The notes: generated from the letters alone by a model not told the origin. DNA of 64,000 nt from Ornithodoros turicata (GCF_037126465.1 NC_088209.1:6031947-6095946); one strand, 5' to 3'; positions 12,529 to 23,972 are shown, counted from the stretch's first letter. Translations and numbers: made by a program.

Positions 12529-13189
12529 ACAGCGACGCCGCCGAGGCGTTCTTTTTCCCCTTCCCCTCTGTTCTCTCCCCGCTTTGGCGGTTCTGGATTT
12601 TCGTTCACATCCAGTGAAATAAATAAAACGCGGAAGCGTTGGCTCTTTCTGTTGCACAAGGTTCTTTATTTTTCGGGATTGGTATTTCCAAATCACACAT
12701 ATGCAGTCTTCTGTATCTGCGCCAAACACTAACTTCACATGAACATTGTTTCTGAAGTTCGAGTAATATGCCAAAGCAACTTCGCATTCACTGTTAACTG
12801 ATATGTCTCACGTGGAAGATTTCACAGTACATCAGAAAATTCACTGCACAGGCACACACATTCACAAATCCAGCATGACAGAAAACATGTCCATATCCCT
12901 TTGCTGCTTGTGTAGTGTCACATGTCAAGACTGACCCGTCACAAAGGAACCTGTGCAGCTGCTAAGCCGAAACATGATGTTCCAACCACTCAGAGTGGTA
13001 TATCCATTCGATTGCGTCCATACAGATGCATTTCTGAAGCAGATATGAGTTGAGCAGTACCTAGTTGATACCTGAGCAAGAAAGACCAGAACAAGGATCA
13101 GAAAACGTGAAAACTAAAAATTCTACCGGCCGATATATATAACCGGGCGTTGCGTATACGCCACAGGTACGGTGTTATGCTATGCTACG
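12529..13189. other. No recognisable gene
   Basis: Mixed-composition DNA with an AATAAATAAA stretch near 12619 and a pyrimidine-rich stretch near 12548-12585. I see no domain, no repeat structure and no credible exon. Confidence 0.5.
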
Positions 13190-13197
13190 CTAAGCGG

Positions 13198-13490
13198 CAG
13201 AATGGAATAGGAACTGACTTACCTGCCATCGAGTGGGAAAACACACTATTGATCCTTCTTGAATCGTTGTCGCGCCAAGCAAGCGAAGCAGACCTGCCTT
13301 CCACTTATCTATCGCTGAATTTACTTGCAGAAGTATCCAAGAGGATTCGAGTTTTACAGTGTCGGTATCGACGGGCACTAAAAACCACCCAAAGCGGTAC
13401 CGGCAAAGATGCTTTGCGTGCGTCCCCGCTGCACCATATTTTGAAACTTTACGGCGAGCTTCTCCGGCACCCCAGACACGGCGGTGCCGG
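13198..13490 (+). pseudogene. Possible MADF/Myb-SANT-like domain remnant
   Basis: A reading frame of about 95 codons contains W (in IEWENTLL), then QCRYRRALKTTQSGTG and a closing hydrophobic HHILKLYGELL. That spacing (helix with W, a basic QC.YR..LK helix, SGTG turn, final helix with L-Y) resembles MADF or Myb/SANT-like DNA-binding domains, which are common in transposon accessory proteins. The diagnostic tryptophans of the later helices are missing, there is no clear start or splice context, and a similar-length antisense ORF overlaps it. I treat it as a weak, possibly spurious match. Confidence 0.25.
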
Positions 13491-13894
13491 CTTACGCGCG
13501 CCACGAAAAGGTTAAAATTTCAAACCGACCAATGAGCGCTCGCATACCAGGGGAGCGGCCGCAGGAGCCAATGGGATGCTCTCGGTAGAGAACTCGCGCT
13601 TCGACGTAAAAATTTTGACGTTTCATGACGTTTGATGACGCGAAAGGCTCGCAGCGCCTCACTTTAGTCCGCAAAGGAACTCGCGAGTTTCATCCCCTTG
13701 GTCAAAGTACGCGCACGAGAGCGAGGAGGGCACTATACCCGAGACGGGCGAGAACGGTCGGGGAGAAACACAGAGGATTCCGTCGGAGGCATTCAACGCT
13801 ACACCTTTGGCAATGTCAGACGTTTGCCTTACGTATTGAGGTTTCGTTTTTTCTTCTTCCTATTTCCGATTCCGATTCCATTTTTATCCGACAC

Positions 13895-13990
13895 TAGCCA
13901 TACTGGTAGGTTTGTAAAGTGGGCTACACCTAATGCACCCGTGCGTAGGTGAAGCCGACTTGCAGAATGTTGACGCCTACCAAAACAATG
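13895..13990 (-). repeat. Short fragment of the dispersed repeat seen in the satellite
   Basis: Contains TAGCCATACTGGTAGGTTTG, then the paired motifs of AGGTGAAGCC type and ACGCCTACCAAAACAATG. It is the reverse complement of the segment near 2080-2175 in each satellite unit and of 58790-58880. Confidence 0.65.
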
Positions 13991-14284
13991 CCGGACGGGG
14001 GGCACATTCCTCAAATATACACGCAGTTGTAACTCGTGGAAACTAGAAAAGCGCCACCAAACAAAACCGGGAGGAGGCAAATCATGACCATGAAAGGTAT
14101 CGATGCCGGTTCCGCTGATTTGCTGACGCGAGTTTCGTTTCTACTGCAACGCGAGGCTATTGAAAACGCGTAAATATAGCGAGTTTCGACAAAAACTGAC
14201 GTTGCACGAACAAGAGCAGACTTATTTAAGAGGAAAAAGTTTCATATTCAAAGCGCACTCTGCTGCACGTACAGCGTCCATATA

Positions 14285-15155
14285 CAGGGTGTCCCAGAAA
14301 ACGTGTTATTGAATACGCATCTGAATTATAATAGAAAAACTGCGCCACCTAGAATCATGCGGTCAACGGCATTTGTTCTTACTAGGTCTTTGCCAACTCC
14401 TGATGTGAATCTTATGTACTGAAAGTTTAATTATGTAAATATTTGCGAAAATGTGCCAAGTAAAGGTCTCTTTTTTACCCCACCAATATAAAGAGCGTAA
14501 CGAATTCACTCAAGTTCATGATAATTGACGGCGATATTTCCGAGCTCTCCCATCCGAAAAAATAGCCGAACATCGTGGTTTTCGTAGCACCGAACCATAA
14601 CGCGCGACGACTTTTTGAGCGCAATCGTTCTCACTCCGAAGAAAGGAGGTTCCAAACCCAGTCCACAGAGTGATAGTAGAAAAAGTGACAGTTCCTGAAA
14701 TTGGGAGAGGTAATATGCGATCCCAGCGAAAGTCGGCCGTGATAAGCCACACCTGTGTTATCTCTTTATGAGATACAGGTGTGGGCTGGGTTTCCAACCT
14801 GATTTTCGTTGGACTGAGAAGGATTGCGCTGAAAAATTTGTCGCGCGCTAGCTCCATAGAGCATGACGTTCGGCTATTTTTTCTGATGGGAATTAGCCCG
14901 TGAATATCCCTGTCAATTAGCATTAATTTGAATAAATTAGACACGCTCTTCACATTGGTGGTGTAAAAAAGCGACCTTTACTAGGCAAATTTCCGACTTA
15001 AGGTCGCAAAAATTTGCATAATTAAACTTACGTTACACGACCTTCACATCAGTAGGTGGCAGAAACCTAGTAAGAACAAATGCAGCTGACCGCATGATCC
15101 CAGGTGGTGTAGTTTCTTTTATTATAATTCAATGACATGTTTTCTGGGGCACACT
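14285..15155. mobile_element. Long fold-back DNA element with CAGGGTGTCCCAG ends
   Basis: Starts CAGGGTGTCCCAGAAAACG and ends with the diverged inverse (TTTTCTGGGGCACACTG), flanked by TA at 14283-14284 and 15156-15157. The arms stay complementary far inward: the CATGCGGTCA block, the TTGTTCTTACTAGG block, and even the TAGCCGAAC / GTTCGGCTA block close to the middle. Nearly the whole 871 bp can therefore fold. The TA duplication fits a Tc1/mariner-type or similar mechanism, but I cannot name the superfamily. No transposase ORF. Confidence 0.75.
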
Positions 15156-15279
15156 GTAAAGCGATGACAGCACGACTAGCACAATTAAAAGGATTTCTAC
15201 ATCGAATGTGGCTTGAAAGGAGCACAATGGATGTTAGTATGACGCTTGGAATGAATTAGTATTGGTTGTTAATGATATA

Positions 15280-16040
15280 CAGGGTGTCCGGTGAGAAAGT
15301 GACATTAAATTTCTAAAAATAGGTTTAACTTCAGAAAATTAAGAAACTGCTTGGAATACACACACACATACTTTTGCCACAGATTCAGGCCGTTTGCATT
15401 CGCGTCACGGATTATTTAAGCTAATTTTGCTAATTGCACTCGAAAATTAGCCAACAAAAGTTAACGTGTTTCTTGATGAATTCGAGAGCCAATGGCCATA
15501 GCACACTATTCCAAGCGAAATCGCAGGTTTTTTCAGAAGATTTGTACAAAAATTTCACAGCCGCAAAACCGCCCCTGTGCGGGGTGCGCTTGCTGATGTT
15601 TACGTTTGCGGAACTTTTCGTTCCATCCAAATGTCCTCCCTCCTATGCGAACAAAAACATAATCACACCTTCCGCCCTTATCAACGTGCACACCGTCAGT
15701 CCCCAGTCACTGATAACGTTGGTTACCGCGGTAATCGGGTGTGGCAGTTTCCCCTTTGTCTCGATCAAGGCAGAGCCAGCATTTACGCAAACTCAAATTT
15801 CATGGAACACGCCTTGTCAAGTAACGGTTTTCCGGCTGGCAAATTTTTGTGCAAATCTTCTGAAAAAGCGTGTGATTTCGGTTGGAATACCAAGTAGTAT
15901 TCCAACCGAAGTACCGAAGTACCAAGTAGTATTCCAACCGAAGTACCGAAGTACCAAGTAGTATTCCAAGTAGTTTCATAATATTCTGAAGTTAAACCTA
16001 TTTTTAGAAATTTAATGACACTTTCTCACCGGACATCCTG
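15280..16040. mobile_element. Second fold-back element, CAGGGTGTCCGGTGAG ends
   Basis: Left terminus CAGGGTGTCCGGTGAGAAAG is mirrored by CTTTCTCACCGGACATCCTG at the right end. The left side is preceded by TA; the right is followed by TG, probably a mutated TA. Inner arms also pair, for example TTTTTTCAGAAGATTTGTAC with its inverse near 15850. A ~32 bp direct repeat built on CCAAGTAGTATTCC is reiterated about three times at 15888-15970. The outer edge of the giant palindrome (15961) falls inside this element, within that short repeat. Confidence 0.75.
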
Positions 16041-16544
16041 TGTATTTAATGTTCCAAACCTGCACTTGAAGGGACGTCGGACCGACGTCAGTGCAAGAAC
16101 GTCTTCTTCCCAATGACACGGGAATGTCGCATGGACGTCACCACAAAGACGTTCTTTTTTTTTGGGGGGGGGGGGGCGGGGATAACATGCTGATGTCTTG
16201 TGGATGTAAATGATGGACGAGGACGTTTGGACCAGTTTGAGACGTCCATGGGACGTTTACTAGAAAGCTAGTGTGAACAAATAGTTCAGTGTAAGCTAGT
16301 GGGCTAGTAAGAACCAATGCCGTTGATTCTGGGTGGCGATTTCTTTATTAGAATTCAATGACACGTTTTCTGGGACACCCTGTATAGCATACGGGTGGAG
16401 GGGCACACTGGAATAACGTCCTGGGATGGCGAGAAAAACATCCTGAAAATGTCGCAAAGGACGCTGCCAGGACTGCCCAAATCAAGTCGTAGGCTGTTGC
16501 AATGGCAGTACCAATGACGTACTATAGTATGTCATTCGGACAAT

Positions 16545-18330
16545 CCAGGATATCGAGGTGAACGTGGAGAAGGCCTGCCTGCCTGCACGAGGTATGCCTG
16601 CAAGAATTCAAAGGAATCTTCCCCCACGATATTTGTGAGGGAGACTAGCTACCATGCCCTATACTTGTTTGTAGATGCTCAAGATATTCCTCTCCAGACA
16701 TGAAGATAGCTTTCGATACCGTCTACCAAGCAATACCAAGCTGCAGCAAGCGGTACATATTTCTGCAATACTGCAGGTTAGAGCACTGCACGGGCCTAAT
16801 TTTCAGGCCCGGCCCAGGTCCGGCTGCTACGGCCTGTACCCGGCCCGGGCCCGACGTCTTCTATATATTTCCAGCCCGGGCCCGGCCCGAGCCCGACTCC
16901 ACCGGCCCGGGCCCAGCCCGTACCCGACTGTTTCCATGCTCAGGCCCGGTCCAAGCACGACTCTGCTCTATTTGTTCTCGAGGTTCGGAGGCGTATTTAG
17001 ATTTACTAAAGAGCACAACACAGCAAGGAAAAGGACGCAGCTAATTGGTGGAGAGTCAGGAGGTACACTCGAACGCAGCAGCGGCTGTGTTTCTCTGCCG
17101 GCAAGCCGCTCTGTGCTTGGTGGTTGCTTGCTTGGGAACGTAGCACGCAGCGGCGCGTGGGCGTATGTGCATTGCGGTTCAAGAGAGACTCATCGCCGCT
17201 CTATTGCACATGCTCCGGTGTTAGTTCCTCTTTCTTGAACTCACGCGAACGAAATATATGTCAGAACACCTAACCTAACCGACCCTCTTGCCGGACTCTC
17301 ATAAAAACGAAATATGTCAGAACACTTAACCTCACTGACCCTCGTGCCAGACCCTCACGAGAACGAAATATGTCCCAACACCTAACCTAACTGACGCTCG
17401 TGCAGGACCCCACACCAATCGTCCCCGAATGTGTGTGAGTGCACGCGTGAAATCCAGACCCATTCACGAAATAAGCATGATCACACGTAAAAAAGTGATA
17501 GTTCTCAGATGAGAATACCTGATGTCCCATAGCCAATGGGGAAAAAAAGTAACGTAAAAATTCAGCTGTCCAGTCTCGTGAAGTGAAATATGTTCGCGTA
17601 CATGCCCGACCATATCTGGCGTTGTCAAGCCCGTACCCGGCCCGGGCCCGGCGGCTGAAGCCCGAGCCCGGCTCAGGCCCGCCTAAAAAGTGCCAAGCCC
17701 GGCCCGGCCCGGCCCGGCCCGGCCCGTGGGCCGGGCCGGGCACGGGCTTTCGGGCAAGCCCGGGCGCCTTGCAGTGCTCTACTGCAGGTATCACTTGAAC
17801 CTCCATGACAGTGCTCCTGTTGATATAGTTGTGCCTCCTCTGCTAGATCGTGTATGCCTGCAAGAATTCACAGAAATCAGCCCCCAGGATGTCTGTGAGG
17901 GAGACTAGCTACCATGCAATGTGTTGCCCTCTACTTGTTCGTAGATGCTCAAGATCTTCCTCTCCATATCATTGTCATCATGTATTTCTTTCTCTCTCTT
18001 CTCCAGACCTTCCGATACCGATAGCTTCCGATGCCGTCTACCAAACTACCAAGTTGCAGCAAGTGGCGCATGTTGCTGCAATACTGCAGGTATCACTTGA
18101 ATCTCCATGAGAGTCCTCCTGTTGACATAGGTGTGCCTCCTCTGCTAGATCCTGCAAGCCTGCAAGAATTCAAAGAAATCTGCTCCTATGCAATGTGTTG
18201 CCCCCTACATGTTCGTAGATGCTCAAGATATCCCTCTCCAGACCTGAAGATTGCTTCCGATTACCGTCTACCAAGCTACCAAGCTGCAGCAAGCGGTACA
18301 TATTGCTGCAATACCGCCGATATGACTAAT
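16545..18330 (+). repeat. ~300 bp tandem repeat, left arm, interrupted by a hAT element
   Basis: Diverged direct copies share GCCTGCAAGAATTCA, GTAGATGCTCAAGAT, CCGTCTACCAA and GCAATACTGCAGG in the same order, with copies starting near 16560, 17850 and 18150. The first copy is split after its ACTGCAGGT by the element at 16779-17781. The right arm has the mirror copy at about 33930-35690. Confidence 0.75.
16779..17781. mobile_element. Non-autonomous hAT-like element, left arm
   Basis: Perfect 12 bp ends TAGAGCACTGCA / TGCAGTGCTCTA, flanked by identical 8 bp copies of CTGCAGGT at 16771-16778 and 17782-17789. Short TIRs plus an 8 bp target duplication are the hAT signature. Both subterminal regions (16800-16960 and 17620-17765) are packed with GCCCGGGCCCGG-type motifs in opposite orientation, and a ~60 bp direct repeat around GAACGAAATATGTC occurs three times at 17243-17410. 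The 187-codon frame through the GC-rich part has proline/arginine-rich low complexity and no transposase motif. 1003 bp. Confidence 0.85.
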
Positions 18331-18358
18331 TCCGTGCGAATCCCCTTCTGCCACTCGT

Positions 18359-18763
18359 TCACTCTATGCGACAAATTTCCCGAGACATGAGAAATGTCGC
18401 AGCAGACAAGCTAGTGTACACTAGTGCTAAGCAAAAGTGCCCGATGCAAAGCATGAAACCAAGTCCCTCAATGTAGACTAGAATAGGCATTGCCCAATAG
18501 GATGTCAAAATGACGCGGACGCATTGCCCTTCTACCGACAGTTGGTTCGCTCCGGTCCATGACTGGTACACCTTGACAACTGCCCTGGGTATATTGTACC
18601 AAAGCAGCCCACAAAAGACACCCGGATGCAGCGTGAAAACAAGCGCAAGGTATGGGCGCCCTACAGCTAAGAACACTGCTAGACCCGTCAGGTACGCAAT
18701 TGCAAGCGCGGTTTTCGCCATCATCTTTCCGCCACGGAGCAGTTGATCGACTTGAAGTTTCAT
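18359..18763 (-). CDS. Small multi-pass membrane protein, left-arm copy
   Basis: I do not recognise this protein. The frame encodes 134 residues from ATG to TGA-type stop with long hydrophobic stretches at about residues 15-35, 38-57 and 84-119 (the last long enough for two passes), separated by a short basic loop near VVKVYQSWTGANQ. There is no clear signal peptide and no known motif. Just upstream the sequence reads TCATTTCTTTCAGG, a good splice acceptor, preceded by a ~300 bp pyrimidine-rich tract (on this strand), so the ATG may begin a second exon after a 5' intron. The same frame is open and encodes the identical protein in the right arm, and the difference I noticed (D codon near residue 6) is silent. 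Coding is plausible but unproven. Confidence 0.5.
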   Translation of the reverse strand: MKLQVDQLLRGGKMMAKTALAIAYLTGLAVFLAVGRPYLALVFTLHPGVFCGLLWYNIPRAVVKVYQSWTGANQLSVEGQCVRVILTSYWAMPILVYIEGLGFMLCIGHFCLALVYTSLSAATFLMSREICRIE

Positions 18764-18782
18764 CCTGAAAGAAATGACAGAA

Positions 18783-19075
18783 GGGAATTAGATACGCGAA
18801 GAGAGAGACGGTAAACGCGAGGAGAAGTAAACACGGAGAAGATATAGACGCGAAGAGGGCAAACACAAAGAAGAGATAGACGCGAAGAAAAGGCAAACAC
18901 GAAGGAGAGATAGACGCGAAGAAGAAAAGGCACACACGAAAAGGAGACGGTAGAAGATACGAGAGAGGAAAAGACGGTAGAAGAAGAGAAGAGAGGAAAG
19001 ACTGAAAAAGAGGAGATTGAAGGAGAGACTGAAGAAGGAGAGACTGGAGGTTCGGAAAGACTGGCGATTGATGAA
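18783..19075 (-). repeat. Polypurine/polypyrimidine minisatellite upstream of the membrane ORF
   Basis: On the minus strand this is a degenerate ~30-40 bp repeat of the type CTTCGCGTCTATCTCTTCTTC. Only a few purines interrupt the strand. Mirror copy at about 33186-33478. It lies directly 5' of the 134-codon ORF, where it could be intron or leader sequence. Confidence 0.7.
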
Positions 19076-19708
19076 GATGTACTGTTTTGCAGTTAAGTGC
19101 TCCCTTCTCATCGTCTATGGTGAAACGCCAACCACCTAGCGGCACTATGGAGCACCACTGCATATGGAGCACCTAGCGGCTGTCATTAGCTGGTGCGACT
19201 TTCCCCCTTTTATCTTTCCTTTTCTCTGCAAATGAATCACCCTGGTTTTGGTCACGGTAACAGTTTCGAAAACATGATAAGCCAATGGCGCTGTTCCTTT
19301 GTACGGGGTGATATCACATTGCCAAACTTGGATTTGGCAACTTCCTTTGCCGTAGGGCTTTCCATGTACTAAAACTCACCGGAAAGGGAAGAGGAAGAAG
19401 TTATAGTCTCTGCGCTAAAATGGCAAAATGACAAAATTCGTCGGCCGCAACGCGGTGCTCGCGTGCCCTGGAAAGTCAGATACTGAGACCTATAGCCTTC
19501 ACACTGCGTTATTTTGCGAACGTCTTCATCAAAAACAATGGTAGATAATAAGGGTTTATTCGCATGACGTCATTCGCCGGAGACCGCCACTGTCGCTTGC
19601 AGGTAGATGTGCTGCATACTGTAGGTCCCGTCCAAGCCGCTACCCATATAACCCCCACCGTATATTTGTAGATAGGCAGAAATCCAGCGAACCGGTAGAA
19701 ATGTAGGA

Positions 19709-19789
19709 AAGGAGTTGCCTCAGGACAGAAGCCGCCGATATTCCGAACAGAGAGTGGCTTCTGTCCTGCTGAGGCAACTCCCTTCCTAC
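19709..19789. repeat. Short fold-back, left arm, same family as 63808-63966
   Basis: GTAGGAAAGGAGTTGCCTCA near the left end pairs with TGAGGCAACTCCCTTCCTAC at the right end. The inner CAGGACAGAAGCC / GGCTTCTGTCCTG also pair. The loop holds GCCGATATTCCGAACAGAGA. The mirror copy is at about 32471-32557. Confidence 0.8.
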
Positions 19790-20539
19790 ACCGTATATTT
19801 GGTGTTTCAAAGTTATTGTGCAGCGTGATTTGTAGCATATCCAAGCAATTTCCATGTTTTCGACGTTAATAGTCACCCAAAAAGCATATGGCAGCGAACT
19901 AATGCGGGAACATAACTTCGAGGGACCTACAGTATGCCGGCGAGGTGACGTCAGTGAATTAACCCTGCTTTACCCTCAAGACTCCAGTAGTATTCAGTCA
20001 TGCCGGGTCTTCGGGGTGGCGAAACTCAAACATTGCCACCAGGGCAGCGCTACCGTCGCGCCGACTTTTTTCGCGTAGTTTTCCTCGCGCGCGGCAGGCG
20101 GCGCGCGGGTGGAGGCTCTTACCGGTAGGCGGAGCGTGGCCGGAGGGCTGCGTGCGCGCTTACCCGCTCACATTTTTCAGCCTGGGCCGACTTCTTTCAT
20201 CATTTTTCAATCTGTGTCGATTTCAATCGCAATTTTTTTTCCCGCTAAAACAGGTGTGCAGTAGGCTGTTTACATGCAAAGGATAGCCATACACAAAAGT
20301 ACAAGTGAAAATATATTTATTAAAGTCATTAGTGTCGAGAATTATGTTATGACTCTGTGTGAAGGAGAAAAACTTAGCTAAAAAATCTGATGCAATAGCA
20401 TTGAAGGGGTATCACATTTTTTTATTAGTGGTAGTCACGCGTTTTCAATTAAGCAGATGGAGTAGCACATTTTAATCAAAGAAGATATTTTTAATCAACA
20501 CGATTACAACCAAAATTAAAAGTTTTATTATGAAAACTC

Positions 20540-21050
20540 TAACATGACCACCATAGCGGAGTTTTAATTACAAAGTTCTGATATGTAACTTCAAGAACAA
20601 TAGCTAGGCCGACTTCTCTATCGATTTTTATTATTTTTTTCAGCGCGCGGTGGGTGGCGCGCAGGTGAGGGGCTGTCCGGGTGCTTACCAGCAGGTCGAC
20701 GGTGCGCCCTGGGCCGACTTCTTTGGCGATTTTTCCGCATGGGCCGACTTCTCTAGCGATTTTTTTTTCACCGCGGGGTGGGTGGCGCGCAGGTGAGGGG
20801 CTGTCCGTGTGCTTACCAGCGGGCTGAAGAGCTGAGCGTACACATATGGTTGTACACACTGGGCTGACTTCTTTGGCTATTTTTCAGCCTGGGCCGACTT
20901 CGTTCGCATTTTTTTCATGCGGCGCGCAAGTAGGGGCATGCACACTGACAACATCGGACCACATCCTTGGCGATTTTTCACACTGGGACGACTTCGTTCG
21001 CAACTTTTGTCAGGTGGTGCGTGTATCAAAACTAACAGTTTTATTATAAA
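20540..21050. repeat. Short GC-rich direct repeats in an AT-rich region, left arm
   Basis: The segment GGTGGCGCGCAGGTGAGG and following CTGTCC..GTGCTTACCAGC occurs twice (about 20650-20690 and 20780-20822). GCCGACTTCTTTGGCGATTTTT-like motifs recur about every 40-60 bp from 20170 to 21000. Mirror copy in the right arm at about 31260-31770. ORFs crossing it are repeat translations. Confidence 0.7.
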
Positions 21051-21769
21051 AAGTCTAACATGAGCACCCTAGCGGAGTTTTAATTACAAAGTTCTGACAA
21101 ATGTACGTAACTTCATGCACAACAGCTAATATTCCATTATGACACATTTAATCAAAGAAGATATTTTTAATCAATATGATTACAATCAAAATTAAAAGTT
21201 TTATTATAAAAAGTGTTACATTATTATACGTGACCACCATAGTGGAGCTTTAATTACACGTGCCGATAGATGTATGTGAACAGCAGAGAACCTGGAAGAC
21301 CATGGGACACGAACACAAGAGGAAATCAAATCCATAACACTACAAAGAAGATGTTCTTATTCAAAAACAACAGAGGAGGAGAATAATGTATAATTTTTAA
21401 CTATCATAAAATCATCCTCGTGACTTAATCTAGTCGAACCCCTACAATTTTCATTCTAAGAGACACTACAAACCTTACTTTGTTTTATGAATTCAACACA
21501 GAAAATATATTAAAAAATGAACTTCACCGCATAGCACGCTCCTAGCCAACAACCAGCTATAATAATATCTGCCATGATTTGTTGAAGACGGGAGGTGTAC
21601 GCCTGACAGTTATGAACATTTTCGAGCGCATTAGGGAAGATAAGTTCCAACATTACACAATTAATCAATTTCTTATTAAGTAAACAGCATAGACATACGG
21701 AAATAATGAGAAACAAAACGACCAATAGAGAGCCAAAACAATGCACAATCCAACATGTAAACAACAGAC

Positions 21770-22180
21770 ACATGTAGGAAAATAAATGAAAAAGAATCTA
21801 TCAAAACGATCAACATGCACGGATGAATAGCAGAGAAACACTCTAAACGGCGCATCTGCCAAAGTGTAAACAACAGACAGGAAAATATTACTGAAACAAG
21901 ATCAACAGCTAATACAGAGCCAAAATCCAACACGTAAACAAGGGGTACACACAGGATAAATAGTAAATAGAAGAACAATCTAACAAAACAAGAAACATGC
22001 ACGGATGAATAGCAGAGAAACACTCTAAACGGTGCATCTACCAACGGTAAACAACAGACACGTGCAGGAAAATAATTGAAAAAGAATAAATCAAAACGAT
22101 AAACATGCACGGATGAATAGCAGAGAAACGTTTTGAACGATGCATCTGCCAACATGTAAACAACACACAGGAAAATAATA
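21770..22180. repeat. ~110-180 bp tandem repeat, left arm
   Basis: ACATGCACGGATGAATAGCA followed by GAGAAAC recurs near 21812, 21995 and 22104, each followed by a TGCATCT/GCATCTGCCAA block and GTAAACAACA. The antisense 173-codon frame (21676-22197) is a translation of this repeat, recognisable by the repeated CYSSVHV, and is not treated as a gene. Mirror copy near 30060-30500. Confidence 0.75.
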
Positions 22181-22199
22181 GCGAAACAAACTATCAAAC

Positions 22200-23480
22200 A
22201 TTACAATTTGAAATTGAAATAATATATCTTTTGAACTATCATAAAATCAACATTGCGAGCTAACATTATAGAATTTTCATCCTACTCAGGCACTATAAAC
22301 ATTACCTTGACAGAACTATCCAAACACGCAGCACAGCTATGCTTTACACAGTACAACCAGGCTCGAGACCCGGTGGGGTCACTCTCTCCCTCTATGCAGC
22401 CCGGTGGGGTCACTCTCTTCCTCTATACAGCCCAAAGCGAAGAACCTGTTGTCAATCTGTGGGGTGGGGAAATCCTCTCTCTTTTTCACATTATTTCCTC
22501 CAACAGGAAATATTCTTAGGACCGGTGTACAGAGACGAAATTTTTATTGATCGCAAATAGGCATTGGAATTATTCGACTCTCAAGAACACAATACGAATT
22601 CTATCAAAAACAATAGCACGCAAAAAAAAATCTAAGAATAGGCTTTTATCTTTCATCGCAGACTTTTATGTTAGTGCAAACTGATTTTAGAGAAACATTA
22701 TCTAAGCAAACGAGAAAATATTATCGGCGCAAACAATACTCAACCAAAACGGGAAACGTTGTATTTAATGTATTTCAGATCAGACGCAACTATTAAGCAT
22801 TCATTATTCTCAACTCACAAAATATCAATCGAGTGAAAGTCAAGTATATTCAGTGATAGAAACAATACTAATTCGAAAACGAGAAACAAATTTAATTACA
22901 TATTTTTTAATGATAACTTTGCAACAGTAATTTCTACACGCAGAAGCCACAAACAACTCATCTGAAATGTAAATTATTGTGTTTGCTATACAGCGAAAAT
23001 CAACGCACACAGCTCAAAAATACATTCCCAACTAGTAGAGTATATTTATTTATATCAATCGAGTGATCATCTGGAACAAAGTTAAAAGCAGTAATTAATT
23101 TAGGTAAACATTTTTTATAATCACGCAGCGCAAATATACATCACAGAAACACGTCTTTTTCATTCAGGACCCACTAGTGGAAACGAAGTGAGAGAGGGAA
23201 GCTGAGTTCCCGTACACTTTCGTTAAGGTTACGCCAGCAGGGAGTAGGGGAATCCAACAATGGTCTTGGTACACAATGTATAGTTGACATTCATAAACTC
23301 GCTCCAGCAAGTCAAGTTAGGGAAGGAGGGGCTCTAGCGCTGTCTTGTACGTAGAATCATTGAAAGCACACATTTTTTCATTACACATCACATCTTTTTT
23401 TTTTTTTGTAAATTGACTTTCATAATTCTACCGTCAGGTGGAACATTATGAACCTGATAATAAAATTTGCACCAATATGA
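22200..23480. other. AT-rich leader region of the left-arm core, no gene recognised
   Basis: Strongly AT-rich DNA with no repeat structure beyond two GGTGGGGTCACTCTC direct repeats at about 22370-22420. Short frames over that repeat are not supported. Confidence 0.5.
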
Positions 23481-23489
23481 TTTAATTAA

Positions 23490-23972
23490 ATGTCGAGGTG
23501 CACTACAAAACAGAACAGACAATTGCTATACATTGATGAGATGGACGGATTTTGTACTCGTTACCATACATCATGGGAGGACCTGATAAAAAGTTGCTTC
23601 GAAAAGGAGGAGCCGCGAAACGATTCATTTATCGATGCTTTTCAATACGTCCTAGACATGGTCGTATTCGGAGATATGGTGCAAATTATGGAATTCAAGA
23701 TGCGAGAACTTGTATGCCGAATCTACAATAGTTATAAAAATATTTGCACGTCATCATCGGAAGGACCACTGGGATTGATGGTGGAGTTTTTGAGGTTGGC
23801 TAACGAAGAATTGAAACACACTAGACCAAACGTAATTGTAATCATTGCAATGGGCATTGCATTAATCAAGAAAGCGATCAGATCAAATTATCATATACAA
23901 GCAGTCTATATCGCACGATTCATTACGGATTTGTTGAAATTACACCTAACGGTTGAAATGGAAAGTACATAA
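23490..23972 (+). CDS. Unidentified 160-residue protein, left arm (intact)
   Basis: I do not recognise this protein. It is a single uninterrupted frame in AT-rich DNA, starting MSRCTTKQNRQ and ending LLKLHLTVEMEST, with W only at residue 29 and hydrophobic runs (VIVIIAMGIALI near 113-124) compatible with a packed helical domain. No signal peptide or zinc ligands. The stop is followed 68 bases later by a second ORF on the same strand (24041), with GATCAGGTGAT and CTTCTATCAG between them that could act as donor and acceptor of a tiny intron in the intercistronic part. The right-arm copy has a 4-base deletion and is frameshifted, so this is the better-preserved copy. The compact intronless pair in AT-rich DNA may be captured foreign DNA, but I have no family match. 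Confidence 0.5.
   Translation: MSRCTTKQNRQLLYIDEMDGFCTRYHTSWEDLIKSCFEKEEPRNDSFIDAFQYVLDMVVFGDMVQIMEFKMRELVCRIYNSYKNICTSSSEGPLGLMVEFLRLANEELKHTRPNVIVIIAMGIALIKKAIRSNYHIQAVYIARFITDLLKLHLTVEMEST

Noticed and set aside
16675..17238. 187-codon frame with RPGPAR-like repeats, and similar frames at 17387-17806
   Set aside because: They read through GCCCGGG subterminal arrays of a hAT-like element. The same low-complexity pattern appears in several frames.
18468..19172. 234-codon frame rich in leucine, serine and phenylalanine overlapping the membrane ORF
   Set aside because: It is a polypyrimidine tract read as protein. The one arm-to-arm change is non-silent here but silent in the 134-codon frame.
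21676..22197. 173-codon minus-strand frame with repeated CYSSVHV, and its right-arm mirror
   Set aside because: It is the translation of a ~110-180 bp tandem repeat. The right-arm copy is broken differently.
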